Origin: Spirochaetales bacterium
GTDB lineage: Bacteria; Spirochaetota; Spirochaetia; DSM-27196; PWMO01
DNA length: 12,891 bases
Direction of reading: 5' to 3'
NCBI GenBank assembly: GCA_007130025.1
Contig: SLTF01000148.1
Span: forward strand, 1-12,891
Each line of letters starts with the position of its first letter. The first letter of the stretch is position 1. Shown here one piece after another: positions 1 to 6,453 of this stretch. The position numbers were made by a program, and so were the translations under genes. The notes beneath the pieces are model-generated. The model was not told the DNA's origin. It worked only from the letters and a program-made list of their open reading frames with translations, and made no database searches.

Positions 1-164
1 ACGGTACCAATGCCCACCATGATCGCGTCGTTCTGGTGGCGCAGGGTGTGGGCGAGGGTAAGGGTATCGTCTCCGGATATCCAGCGTGAATCCCCGGTGG
101 TAGTGGCAATCCGGCCGTCGACGCTTTGTGCGTAACTGAGCAGTACCTTCGGTCGCGGGTTCAT
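1..164 (-). CDS. Stand-alone RibD C-terminal-type pyrimidine reductase (5' end only)
   Basis: Partial gene: 54 N-terminal codons are visible and the rest lies beyond the left edge. The translation starts MNPRPKVLLSYAQSVDGRIA, continues with a DSRWISGDD segment, and reaches DAIMVGIGTV at residues 46-55 (the last codon is cut). These are the first three conserved blocks of the RibD_C/HTP-reductase fold, which reduces the ribosylamino group of the riboflavin precursor using NADPH. The reductase domain begins at about residue 5, so no deaminase domain can precede it. The DAIMVGIGTV block resembles the stand-alone archaeal-type reductases more than the usual fused bacterial RibD (from memory of the families). 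The ATG at 164 is preceded by GGGAG (minus strand, 172-176) with a 7-nt gap, which fixes the start. It is divergent from ribA across 153 bp, and the shared pathway supports both calls. Other dihydrofolate-reductase-fold enzymes remain possible because only a third of the protein is visible. Confidence 0.82.
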   Translation of the reverse strand, partial: MNPRPKVLLSYAQSVDGRIATTTGDSRWISGDDTLTLAHTLRHQNDAIMVGIGT

Positions 165-243
165 CGTGCGGCTCCCAGCGCAGTCTGCACGGAAATCGAC
201 GACGGGGCAAGCGGCGGGACCGCTGAGGAAGGCCGAAAATTGT

Positions 244-272
244 TTGACACCGCACGGAATCGTTACTACCTT
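244..272 (+). promoter_or_regulatory. Predicted sigma70-type promoter of ribA
   Basis: A perfect -35 hexamer TTGACA (244-249), a 17-bp spacer and a weak -10 TACCTT (267-272) place the predicted start of transcription near 279. This leaves a leader of about 40 nt before the ribA ATG. The -35 match is strong. The -10 matches the consensus at only three of six positions, so this is a prediction. Confidence 0.5.
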
Positions 273-307
273 TCAGAGAAGAACAACGCGCCGGTGTATA
301 CACCTTT

Positions 308-314
308 GGAGGAG
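308..314 (+). promoter_or_regulatory. Ribosome binding site that sets the ribA start
   Basis: GGAGGAG ends 3 nt before the ATG at 318, and its GGAGG core ends 5 nt before it. It is the best Shine-Dalgarno sequence near this gene and decides for a start at 318. The reading frame stays open upstream to an ATG at 126, but that start would overlap the divergent reductase gene. Confidence 0.8.
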
Positions 315-317
315 TTC

Positions 318-1121
318 ATGAGCAAGCTACTGCGGGACGACCAGTCGAGTGGTGATACGGGTCACCGACTTGGCAATCTGTTGGACCCCGCCGGCGCGGA
401 AAGCGGTCGACGACTGAAACCAAACGGGCACAACCTCGACCACCGAAGTGAGCTGCAAAAGAAGCTCGCGGCCCCCCCGAGTTTTGTACCTGAAGAAGCC
501 TACTGTACCGATCCGGGTGATGATGTCGACCCTGCCGACTGCGTACAGCTTGTTGCCACCGTTGATTTTCCAACCCGATACGGGACCTTTACCCTCTACG
601 GCTTCTACGAGGCGGGGATTGGGGCTGAGCATACCGCGATTGTGCACGGAGTAGTGGACCAGGCCGTTGATTGCCCGGTTCGGGTGCATTCCGAATGTCA
701 CACCGGCGACGTGTGGGGCTCGCTTCGGTGCGACTGCCGCGATCAGCTCGAGGCCGCAATCAAGTTTGTGGCGTCGCAGGACCGCGGTGCGGTTGTCTAT
801 CTCCGGCAGGAGGGACGGGGAATCGGTCTGCTGAACAAGATCAAGGCGTACCACCTTCAGGATCTCGGTCTCGACACGGTAGAAGCAAACGAGTACCTCG
901 GGTATCCGGCGGAAGCCAGAAGCTACGGCGTTGCCGCCCGGATTCTTGAGCTCCTCGGTATCCAGTCGGTGGCGTTGTTAACCAACAATCCAGACAAGAT
1001 CGACAAGCTCACCAATGAAGGGGTGCACGTTACCAGACGGATTCCCATTCAAATGCCCACCAACCCGCACAATGAGTTCTACATGGAGACCAAGCGCGAG
1101 AAGATGGGGCACTTGTTTTAG
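318..1121 (+). CDS. ribA: GTP cyclohydrolase II
   Basis: RibA opens the imidazole ring of GTP, releasing formate and pyrophosphate, to give the first intermediate of riboflavin synthesis; it is a cytosolic zinc enzyme. The 267-residue protein carries the zinc ligands in HSEC (C127) and RCDC (C138, C140), the substrate loop RQEGRGIGLLNKI (163-175), Y178 matching E. coli Tyr105, R201 matching Arg128, and the family C terminus TKREKMGHL. The catalytic domain starts near residue 76. The first 75 residues are polar, have no counterpart in the roughly 200-residue family norm, and are not a DHBP-synthase (RibB) domain. The position of E. coli Asp126 is Glu199 here (PAEARSY), a conservative change. 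The start at 318 rests on a strong ribosome binding site. It is monocistronic, divergent from a riboflavin-type reductase and convergent with dapL. The fold is certain; GTP as substrate is very likely. Confidence 0.93.
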   Translation: MSKLLRDDQSSGDTGHRLGNLLDPAGAESGRRLKPNGHNLDHRSELQKKLAAPPSFVPEEAYCTDPGDDVDPADCVQLVATVDFPTRYGTFTLYGFYEAGIGAEHTAIVHGVVDQAVDCPVRVHSECHTGDVWGSLRCDCRDQLEAAIKFVASQDRGAVVYLRQEGRGIGLLNKIKAYHLQDLGLDTVEANEYLGYPAEARSYGVAARILELLGIQSVALLTNNPDKIDKLTNEGVHVTRRIPIQMPTNPHNEFYMETKREKMGHLF

Positions 1122-1193
1122 CCGAACGAGCGGCAGCCCGAACTCCCCGGTCCGAGAGAGCGGTCTGCGGGCGACGAAGTTCGTGGTGTGGGT

Positions 1194-2420
1194 TCAGCGA
1201 AGCGCCGCCTGGATTCGTTCCATCGCCTCTTCAACCCGCTCCCGATGGTTGAAAGCGCTGATGCGGATGAATCCCTCGCCCCGCTTGCCAAATCCGCTGC
1301 CCGGGGTGGTGACTACTCCGGCAGTGTGGAGCAGCTTCTCGAACAGTTCCCACGAACCCGCACCCTTTGCATCAACCCAGATGTACGGTGCGTCGGATCC
1401 ACCGGTACAGGAGTACCCGATTGCTTCCATTCCCGACCGAATGATGTGCGCGTTCTCGAGGTAGTAATCGGAGAGCGCGCGGATTTCCTGTCTGCCCTCC
1501 GGGGTATAGATTGCGGCTGCGGCGCGCTGTACCGGATATGAGACGCCGTTAAACTTGGTGGTCTGTCGTCGACTCCAGAGATCGCGAACGCTGTGCGGGC
1601 TTCCGTCGGCCCGGTAGGCCGTACACGCCTTGGGAACAACGGTGTACGCGCAGCGCGTTCCGGTGAACCCGGCGGTTTTTGAAAAGCTTCGGAACTCAAC
1701 CGCCACTTCGTTGGCGCCGGGAATCTCGAAGATGGAGTGCGGAATTGCGGGATCACGGATGAACTCTACGTACGCCGCGTCAAACAGAATCAGTGCCCGA
1801 TTGCGACGGGCGTAGTCGACCCAGTTCTGCAGCTGTTCCCGATTTGCCACGGCGCCGGTAGGGTTGTTCGGGAAACAGAGATAGATGAGATCAACCGGAT
1901 GATCGGGGGGTGAGGGAACAAACCCGTTGGACGGAGTACCGTCAAGATAGACCAAGCCCTGGTACCGCCCCTCTTCCCAGGCGCCCGTTCGACCGGCCAT
2001 GACGTTTGTATCCACGTAGACCGGGTACACCGGGTCGGGTACCGCGATTACTGTATCGGCGCCAAAGAGCTCCTGGAAATTCCCGGAGTCGCACTTGGCG
2101 CCGTCGGATACAAAGACCTCATCGGGCTCGATCGCGATCTCGCGGCTGTGGTAGTCGCCCTGTGCGATTGCGCTGCGGAGAAACTCGTACCCCTGCTCGG
2201 GTCCGTAGCCGCGAAACGTCGAGTCGACCGCCATCTCGTCAACAGCCTGATGAAACGCCGAAACCACCGAATCGGTGAGCGGCTGGGTAACGTCTCCAAT
2301 GCCGAGCTTGATTATCTTGGCGTCGGGGTTGGCTTTCTGGTAGGCTTCCACTCGTCGCGCAATGTCGGTGAACAAATATGATGCCTGCAGTTTGGTGTAG
2401 TGCTCGTTAATATGAATCAT
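1194..2420 (-). CDS. dapL: LL-diaminopimelate aminotransferase
   Basis: DapL is a PLP enzyme that converts tetrahydrodipicolinate and glutamate directly to LL-diaminopimelate, bypassing the DapD/DapC/DapE steps. It feeds lysine synthesis and, in DAP-type walls, peptidoglycan. The 408 residues match the family length. Visible motifs are KLGIGDVTQPL (38-48), DGAKCDSGNFQELFG (106-120), NNPTG (185-189), FDAAY with the PLP-ring aspartate (D214), and SFSKTAGFTGTRC with the Schiff-base lysine K248. The frame is open much further upstream, but homology begins at the ATG at 2420, and longer versions would run across the divergent GAF gene. There is no Shine-Dalgarno sequence. A promoter with its -10 only 6 bp before the ATG suggests a leaderless mRNA. 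No other lysine-pathway gene is adjacent. Its 3' end faces ribA across 72 bp with no obvious terminator. Confidence 0.95.
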   Translation of the reverse strand: MIHINEHYTKLQASYLFTDIARRVEAYQKANPDAKIIKLGIGDVTQPLTDSVVSAFHQAVDEMAVDSTFRGYGPEQGYEFLRSAIAQGDYHSREIAIEPDEVFVSDGAKCDSGNFQELFGADTVIAVPDPVYPVYVDTNVMAGRTGAWEEGRYQGLVYLDGTPSNGFVPSPPDHPVDLIYLCFPNNPTGAVANREQLQNWVDYARRNRALILFDAAYVEFIRDPAIPHSIFEIPGANEVAVEFRSFSKTAGFTGTRCAYTVVPKACTAYRADGSPHSVRDLWSRRQTTKFNGVSYPVQRAAAAIYTPEGRQEIRALSDYYLENAHIIRSGMEAIGYSCTGGSDAPYIWVDAKGAGSWELFEKLLHTAGVVTTPGSGFGKRGEGFIRISAFNHRERVEEAMERIQAALR

Positions 2421-2426
2421 GGGCGC

Positions 2427-2455
2427 ATAGTAGTAACAAGCCGGGGCAACATCAA
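2427..2455 (-). promoter_or_regulatory. Predicted leaderless-type promoter of dapL
   Basis: On the minus strand, -35 TTGATG (2450-2455), a 17-bp spacer and -10 TACTAT (2427-2432) are followed by six bases and then the dapL ATG (2418-2420). The usual distance from -10 to transcription start puts +1 on, or within a base of, the A of the ATG. The -35 abuts the purine-rich ribosome binding site of the divergent GAF gene, so both units share 53 bp. The same arrangement recurs at murE. Confidence 0.6.
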
Positions 2456-2473
2456 GAGGGAGAGTACCATAAC

Positions 2474-2965
2474 ATGACGGCATCGGAACGTGAGACGATC
2501 TATCGGGAAGCAGTTGCGACTCTTGACGGGGAAGGGTCGGCGGGAGTACGCCTGCATCGACTCTGCGACTATCTGAGGCAGTGTATTCCCGCGTACGATT
2601 GGGTAGGGTTTTATCTGGTTGTCCCCGGCGAGCGTCTGCTGGTGCTGGGACCCTTTGCGGGAGAGCCCACCGAACACCTGCGGATTGAGTTTGGTCGCGG
2701 TATCTGCGGACAGGCCGCGGAGCGGAGAGAAACCTTTGTTGTGGACGATGTTCGTAACCAGTCCAACTATCTGTCGTGCAGCGTGAAGGTTCGTGCTGAG
2801 ATTGTGGTTCCGGTGTACCATGGCGGGGAGGTGGTTGGCGAAATTGATATCGATTCGCATTCCGTGGCACCGTTTACCGAGCACGATCGTATGCTGCTTG
2901 AAGGACTCGCTCTGATTGTCGCGCCGCTGGTAGCGCAGGTCGCGCCTGCGAGCAGCGCGGGTTAG
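2474..2965 (+). CDS. GAF-domain protein of the free-methionine-(R)-sulfoxide reductase type
   Basis: This is a single-domain cytosolic GAF protein of 163 residues, the usual length for fRMsr (MsrC, YtsP), which reduces free methionine-R-sulfoxide. Matching blocks are YDWVGFYL (41-48), LVLGPFAGEP (56-65), FGRGICG (73-79), AEIVVPV (108-114) and GEIDIDSHS (122-130). Of the three family cysteines, C78 and the position of the catalytic Cys118 of E. coli (C102) are present. The position of resolving Cys84 holds His68, so the standard disulfide cycle may not operate. It could be a reductase that uses another resolving thiol, or a sensor that has lost activity. The ATG at 2474 follows a purine-rich stretch AGAGGGAGAG (2455-2464), 9-11 nt away depending on the core used. 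No clear promoter was found. Its TAG stop overlaps the dinB stop on the other strand. Confidence 0.8.
   Translation: MTASERETIYREAVATLDGEGSAGVRLHRLCDYLRQCIPAYDWVGFYLVVPGERLLVLGPFAGEPTEHLRIEFGRGICGQAAERRETFVVDDVRNQSNYLSCSVKVRAEIVVPVYHGGEVVGEIDIDSHSVAPFTEHDRMLLEGLALIVAPLVAQVAPASSAG
2934..2950. other. Small hairpin at the 3' end of the GAF gene
   Basis: CGCAGG-TCGCG-CCTGCG forms a perfect 6-bp stem 12 nt before the convergent GAF and dinB stops. No T-run follows on either strand. It could attenuate read-through between the two convergent genes, or it may be a chance product of GC-rich coding sequence. Confidence 0.25.
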
Positions 2966-4146
2966 TCGTCGTTGGAGAGCAGGCGCGCACGGGTGATCTG
3001 CGGCGTCTCGGGGTGTTTGTGGCGCAGCTGGAGCAGCGCCTCCTCCACCGCGCGTCGTCTGGACGCGGTTTCGTCCTCAAAAAGTGACCCCTGGACCTCT
3101 CCGCCGTCCGCGGTTACCCCGGAGACCCCAATTCCGATGAGTCGCAGCGGGACGGCCCGGTTCCACCGTTTGGCAACAAGCTCCTTTGCCACCTGAAACA
3201 GCTCATCCACGGACGAGACCGGATGCTTCAAGCCGCGTTGTGCGCTGCTTGTCTGAAAGTCGTGGTCGCGCACCTTCACCGTCACCGTCGAGCTCTGCAT
3301 CCGTTCTTCCCGGAGCCGAAACATGACGTGCTCAGCCAGCTCCAGCACGGTTCGGTGGACAATCTCCGGGTCATCGACATCGGTCTCGAAGGTGGTCTCG
3401 CTGCTGATCGAATGCGATTGTCCCGCATCCCGATAGATTCCCGGGTCGATCCCGCGACACACCTGATGCAGATAGACTCCCGATGACTCTCCAAAGTGTC
3501 CCCGAAGGAAGGGGAGTTCGCACTCACGCAGTCGCATCACCGAATCAATACCCAATGCGCGCAGGCGAGCGAGCGTCTTTTTCCCAACACCCCAGAGATC
3601 CTCAATCGGCACCTGGAGCACAAAATCCGCCTCTTCGCCCGGTTTCACCTCATATCGCCCATCGGGTTTGTCGTAGGCGGAGGCAAGTTTCGCGATGTAG
3701 CGACTGGACGCGATACCAACGGTGACCGTGAGACCGGTCTGGGCACGGACGGCGTCTTTCAGTTGATCCGCGGCGCTCCGCGGCGGACCGAAGAGCCGCT
3801 TGGTCCCGGCCATATCCAGAAAACCTTCATCGATGCTGATCTGTTGCAACACCGGAGTGAAGGATGAGAAGACGGCCATGACCTGGCGAGACACCTCCTG
3901 GTATCGCTGCATGCGCACCGGAAGAAAGACCCCGTGGGGGCAGCGACGGTGGGCTTCGTATCCAGACATCGCCGAGTGAATGCCAAACTTCCGTGCCTCG
4001 TACGAGCACGCGGAGACCACCCCCCTGCGACCGGGGAGTGCGCCAACGATCACCGGCTTTCCGCGAAACTCCGGATGGTCAAGTTGTTCCACCGAGGCGT
4101 AGAAGGCGTCCAGGTCGACATGAAAGAACACCGGGTTCGTACCCAT
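2962..4146 (-). CDS. dinB: DNA polymerase IV (Y-family translesion polymerase)
   Basis: DinB copies past DNA lesions and works with the sliding clamp. The 394-residue protein has the catalytic acids D11 (FHVDLDAFY) and D106-E107 (SIDEGF). The steric-gate position that excludes ribonucleotides is Y16, where E. coli has Phe13. The helix-hairpin-helix thumb is near LWGVGKKTLARL (184-195), and the little finger begins around HSISSETTFE (245-254). A clamp-binding motif QGSLF is at 352-356, followed by about 38 further residues, so it is not at the extreme C terminus as in E. coli. Only one base (4147) separates its ATG from the stop of the upstream M28-like gene. It is therefore probably co-transcribed and translationally coupled, with no promoter or LexA-like operator of its own visible. 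Its TAA stop shares bases with the stop of the convergent GAF gene. Confidence 0.95.
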   Translation of the reverse strand: MGTNPVFFHVDLDAFYASVEQLDHPEFRGKPVIVGALPGRRGVVSACSYEARKFGIHSAMSGYEAHRRCPHGVFLPVRMQRYQEVSRQVMAVFSSFTPVLQQISIDEGFLDMAGTKRLFGPPRSAADQLKDAVRAQTGLTVTVGIASSRYIAKLASAYDKPDGRYEVKPGEEADFVLQVPIEDLWGVGKKTLARLRALGIDSVMRLRECELPFLRGHFGESSGVYLHQVCRGIDPGIYRDAGQSHSISSETTFETDVDDPEIVHRTVLELAEHVMFRLREERMQSSTVTVKVRDHDFQTSSAQRGLKHPVSSVDELFQVAKELVAKRWNRAVPLRLIGIGVSGVTADGGEVQGSLFEDETASRRRAVEEALLQLRHKHPETPQITRARLLSNDD

Positions 4147-4147
4147 G

Positions 4148-6388
4148 TCAGAGCTCTTGCGCGAAGCGAATCGAACGACGGACGTCGGTGACCTCCGCGT
4201 CCTCCACCTCCAGCCGGAAGGGTGCCGAAAGGGCCGATAGCGTGACACTCCAGAGCAGGGTTGGAGCGCTCCGGTCGCTGAGGGTGAGATCGATTTCCAG
4301 CGGAAGCGGGGGTGTTGCTCCGACAATGATGCGCCCGCTTCGCCCGTCGGGAGAGAGAAACACGGGAAGATTTGCGTCGTACAGTATGATTGCTGTTTCA
4401 GAACGAAGCGCAATTTCCACCGAATGCACCGGTTCATTCGCGGACAGCGTGATGCGCACGCGTTTTCGCTCCAGAAACCGAGTGAAGTTCGATTCGACGT
4501 TCACGTCGAGTCGCTGCTGATCTTCAACTTCGCCGACAACAATCGGGCGACCACGCCAGAGATAGCTCCGTTCGCCAAGGGCAAACGAGATATCGGCGCG
4601 TTGACTAGGTGTCTGGAGAACAACGCGGTGGATCAACGAGACGAGATCGACGGTCTCGTGTACAACAACCGGCTCGGGACGGTCTGGCCCGTACGGGCGC
4701 AGGGCAACGACCAAGGGGGTGAGGATCAGAATGAGCGTGGCGCACGCGGTTGCCACGATGCGTAACAAAAAGCTTCGCCGGCCTGCTCGTGGGTGTCGCA
4801 CGGCGAAGTCCAGCCGGATCAGCATGAGCAGAAACGGAAGTACTACAATGGTAAGCAGAAGGTTCCCGCGGATGGGCGAGAGCAGCAGCAGACGCACGGC
4901 TGCAAACTCTTCGCCCGTGGTCATCTGATGGGCAGCCAGAATGAGGGCAACCGGAGCGATGAGCAGACAGAGGAATTTTGCGGGGCGGAAGGGAAGCACG
5001 GTGAAAAGAAATGCCCAGATAAACGTCCACAGGAAGTAGACGGTGAATGAAACCTGAATGATCGCCAGAACCACAATCGCGATAAAGGTAAACACCAGGG
5101 CGGCCGCGGAATAGAAGCGACTCGGCGCGGTCAGCAGCTTCTTCCGCCCGGCAAGAGTTATCACGCTGAAGAGAAACACCGCAAGCACCAGTTTGATTCC
5201 CAGGAAGAGCCGCGGTCGGTGGCGCCACAGGTCGGCGTATGCGCGCAGTTCCAGCAGGCGAGAAAGAACGACGGTGCTCAGCAGGAGAGCAAGAAACAAC
5301 ACCAGGGTGATGGCCGGAACTGCCCACCCGTTGCGGAGAAAGGTAACCGTGTATCGCTTGAACCGCACCCGGAACGTCGCGGAGTAGAGCAGCGCAATCA
5401 TGGTAAACAGGAGAATCGCGATGATGTACTCTCGCTCGCCGGTGACCAGAAGACGCTCGCCTATCTGCCAGGCGATGTAGTGCCGATCCCAGACTTCCGG
5501 GAGTGGTGATTCGGCCGTTTGAACCAGACGGGTAATCGCCGCGAGCATCTGCTCGGTGGTATGAAGCGTTGGCGCATGCTCGGCATGTTCGCCGACGGTG
5601 GAACCGTTGGAACCAATGCGAACGGCAGGGATTCCCGCTTCGAGGAAATGGCGAAGGGCAGGCACATCGTCGGCAAACCGGGCGCGATGCAGCTGCATCC
5701 GAATGGGGTGAGCGCGGTAGCGAACGCCCTCTGCGGCAAACGCGTTGGCAACCATCTGGAGTGCCCAGGATGGGCTGACTGTTCCCGGTGCCGCAATATC
5801 CAGAGTCAGCTCATCGGTCGGTCGTTCCAGATCAAGGTAGAGAACCAGCGCTCGGCGGCCCGACACGAATTGCTCAACAAACGCGCGACTCCCGAGAGGG
5901 TAACCGGGCACCGGCTCCTTTTCACCGCCAAGAAACAGAAAACGAACAGAAATGGGGAGTTCTCCCCCTCCGAGCCGGTCCAGAAGCGTGAGTGCCGCGG
6001 CGGAAGAGAGCGCTCCGTGTTGTGAGTCTGGTGCCCCAAACCGATGATTGACGGGTACGGCGATAATGATCTCGTCATCCGTCTGCCTTCGTCCGGGTGC
6101 CGGAGCAGGTGAGGCAGGAAGGACCGCGTGCAGAACGTGCGAGAACGAGTGCGCATCGGCGAAGCGGTCCAACGATTCGCGCTGCACCGGAATGCCGTGC
6201 TCGCGGAATCGGCCTTCAATCAGGTCAAACAGTTGGCGTTCGCCGTTGCTGTTCTCGTATCGCGGACCAAATTCCGCAATCGTTCGCCACGTTTCGAGCA
6301 AAACGTCGTGAGGTTGCCGTGTGAGGGACTGTGCGAATACCGCATTTGTTGATACTATCGCCAGAAGAAGGGCAATCACGCGCCGCAT
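4148..6388 (-). CDS. M28-peptidase-like multi-pass membrane protein
   Basis: The 746-residue protein has four parts: a signal peptide (about 1-20, VFAQ), an extracytoplasmic M28 (zinc aminopeptidase) domain (about 25-295), about eight membrane helices (within 320-563), and a C-terminal beta-rich extracytoplasmic region (570-746). This layout resembles M28 membrane proteases of the ERMP1/Pff1 kind. Aligning by eye, first ligand H115 (NHRFG), catalytic acid E156 or E158 (FLGGEKE), D186 (YLDLE) and H276 (LHTTEQ) are plausible. However, the bridging-Asp motif, normally like GADDNASG, reads SQHGALSS here, with no aspartate. It may be a pseudo-peptidase or may bind metal differently. It heads a unit with dinB (1-bp gap). 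No Shine-Dalgarno sequence precedes the ATG, and a promoter sits 9 bp upstream of it. It is divergent from the nitroreductase. The substrate is unknown. Confidence 0.75.
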   Translation of the reverse strand: MRRVIALLLAIVSTNAVFAQSLTRQPHDVLLETWRTIAEFGPRYENSNGERQLFDLIEGRFREHGIPVQRESLDRFADAHSFSHVLHAVLPASPAPAPGRRQTDDEIIIAVPVNHRFGAPDSQHGALSSAAALTLLDRLGGGELPISVRFLFLGGEKEPVPGYPLGSRAFVEQFVSGRRALVLYLDLERPTDELTLDIAAPGTVSPSWALQMVANAFAAEGVRYRAHPIRMQLHRARFADDVPALRHFLEAGIPAVRIGSNGSTVGEHAEHAPTLHTTEQMLAAITRLVQTAESPLPEVWDRHYIAWQIGERLLVTGEREYIIAILLFTMIALLYSATFRVRFKRYTVTFLRNGWAVPAITLVLFLALLLSTVVLSRLLELRAYADLWRHRPRLFLGIKLVLAVFLFSVITLAGRKKLLTAPSRFYSAAALVFTFIAIVVLAIIQVSFTVYFLWTFIWAFLFTVLPFRPAKFLCLLIAPVALILAAHQMTTGEEFAAVRLLLLSPIRGNLLLTIVVLPFLLMLIRLDFAVRHPRAGRRSFLLRIVATACATLILILTPLVVALRPYGPDRPEPVVVHETVDLVSLIHRVVLQTPSQRADISFALGERSYLWRGRPIVVGEVEDQQRLDVNVESNFTRFLERKRVRITLSANEPVHSVEIALRSETAIILYDANLPVFLSPDGRSGRIIVGATPPLPLEIDLTLSDRSAPTLLWSVTLSALSAPFRLEVEDAEVTDVRRSIRFAQEL

Positions 6389-6397
6389 TCGTGTGCC

Positions 6398-6426
6398 AGC
6401 ATAGGAGAAGGGTCTTCCTTCGTCAA
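6398..6426 (-). promoter_or_regulatory. Predicted promoter of the M28-like gene and dinB
   Basis: On the minus strand, -35 TTGACG (6421-6426), a 17-bp spacer and -10 TATGCT (6398-6403) lie 9 bp before the ATG at 6388. Predicted transcription would start within about 4 nt of the start codon, leaving no room for a ribosome binding site, and none is seen. It is the only promoter I can see for dinB. Confidence 0.55.
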
Positions 6427-6442
6427 GGCAATTGCCGTTCCC

Positions 6443-6448
6443 GGGAGG
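6443..6448 (+). promoter_or_regulatory. Ribosome binding site that sets the nitroreductase start
   Basis: GGGAGG lies 5 nt before a TTG at 6454 and 11 nt before a second in-frame TTG at 6460. No ATG or GTG lies close by. An in-frame ATG at 6331 would extend the protein into the divergent M28-like gene with sequence foreign to the family. The TTG at 6454 is therefore preferred. Confidence 0.65.
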
Positions 6449-6453
6449 TTCGA

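Larger units (their letters stand above)
165..317. other. Divergent intergenic region between the reductase gene and ribA
   Basis: This 153-bp gap holds the ribA promoter (244-272) and both ribosome binding sites. A small perfect hairpin, AGCGG-CGGGA-CCGCT, lies at 210-224, upstream of the ribA promoter, so it would not be in the ribA leader. I looked for the conserved core of an FMN riboswitch, often found before riboflavin genes, and did not see it. The predicted ribA leader of about 40 nt is also too short to hold one. I could not resolve a convincing promoter for the leftward reductase gene. Confidence 0.5.

Noticed and set aside
126..317. A longer RibA starting at the ATG at 126.
   Set aside because: It would overlap the divergent reductase start at 164 and lacks a ribosome binding site, while GGAGGAG precedes the ATG at 318.
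165..317. FMN riboswitch upstream of ribA.
   Set aside because: No conserved FMN-element core was seen, and the predicted leader is only about 40 nt.
327..854. A 175-codon minus-strand open frame inside ribA, and similar long antisense frames elsewhere (for example 6376-7029 over the nitroreductase).
   Set aside because: They mirror real genes whose motifs are unmistakable, resemble no known protein, and are expected by chance in GC-rich coding DNA.
1122..1193. Intrinsic terminator between the convergent ribA and dapL ends.
   Set aside because: Only weak, competing GC pairings and no T-run on either strand; nothing else recognisable in these 72 bp.
2421..2870. N-terminal extension of dapL to give 558 residues.
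   Set aside because: The DapL family begins at MIHINEHY; the extension would be antisense to most of the GAF gene and has no homology-like sequence.
6331..6453. N-terminal extension of the nitroreductase from an ATG at 6331.
   Set aside because: It runs into the divergent M28-like gene and its promoter, and adds sequence unlike the family; GGGAGG sits just before the TTG at 6454.
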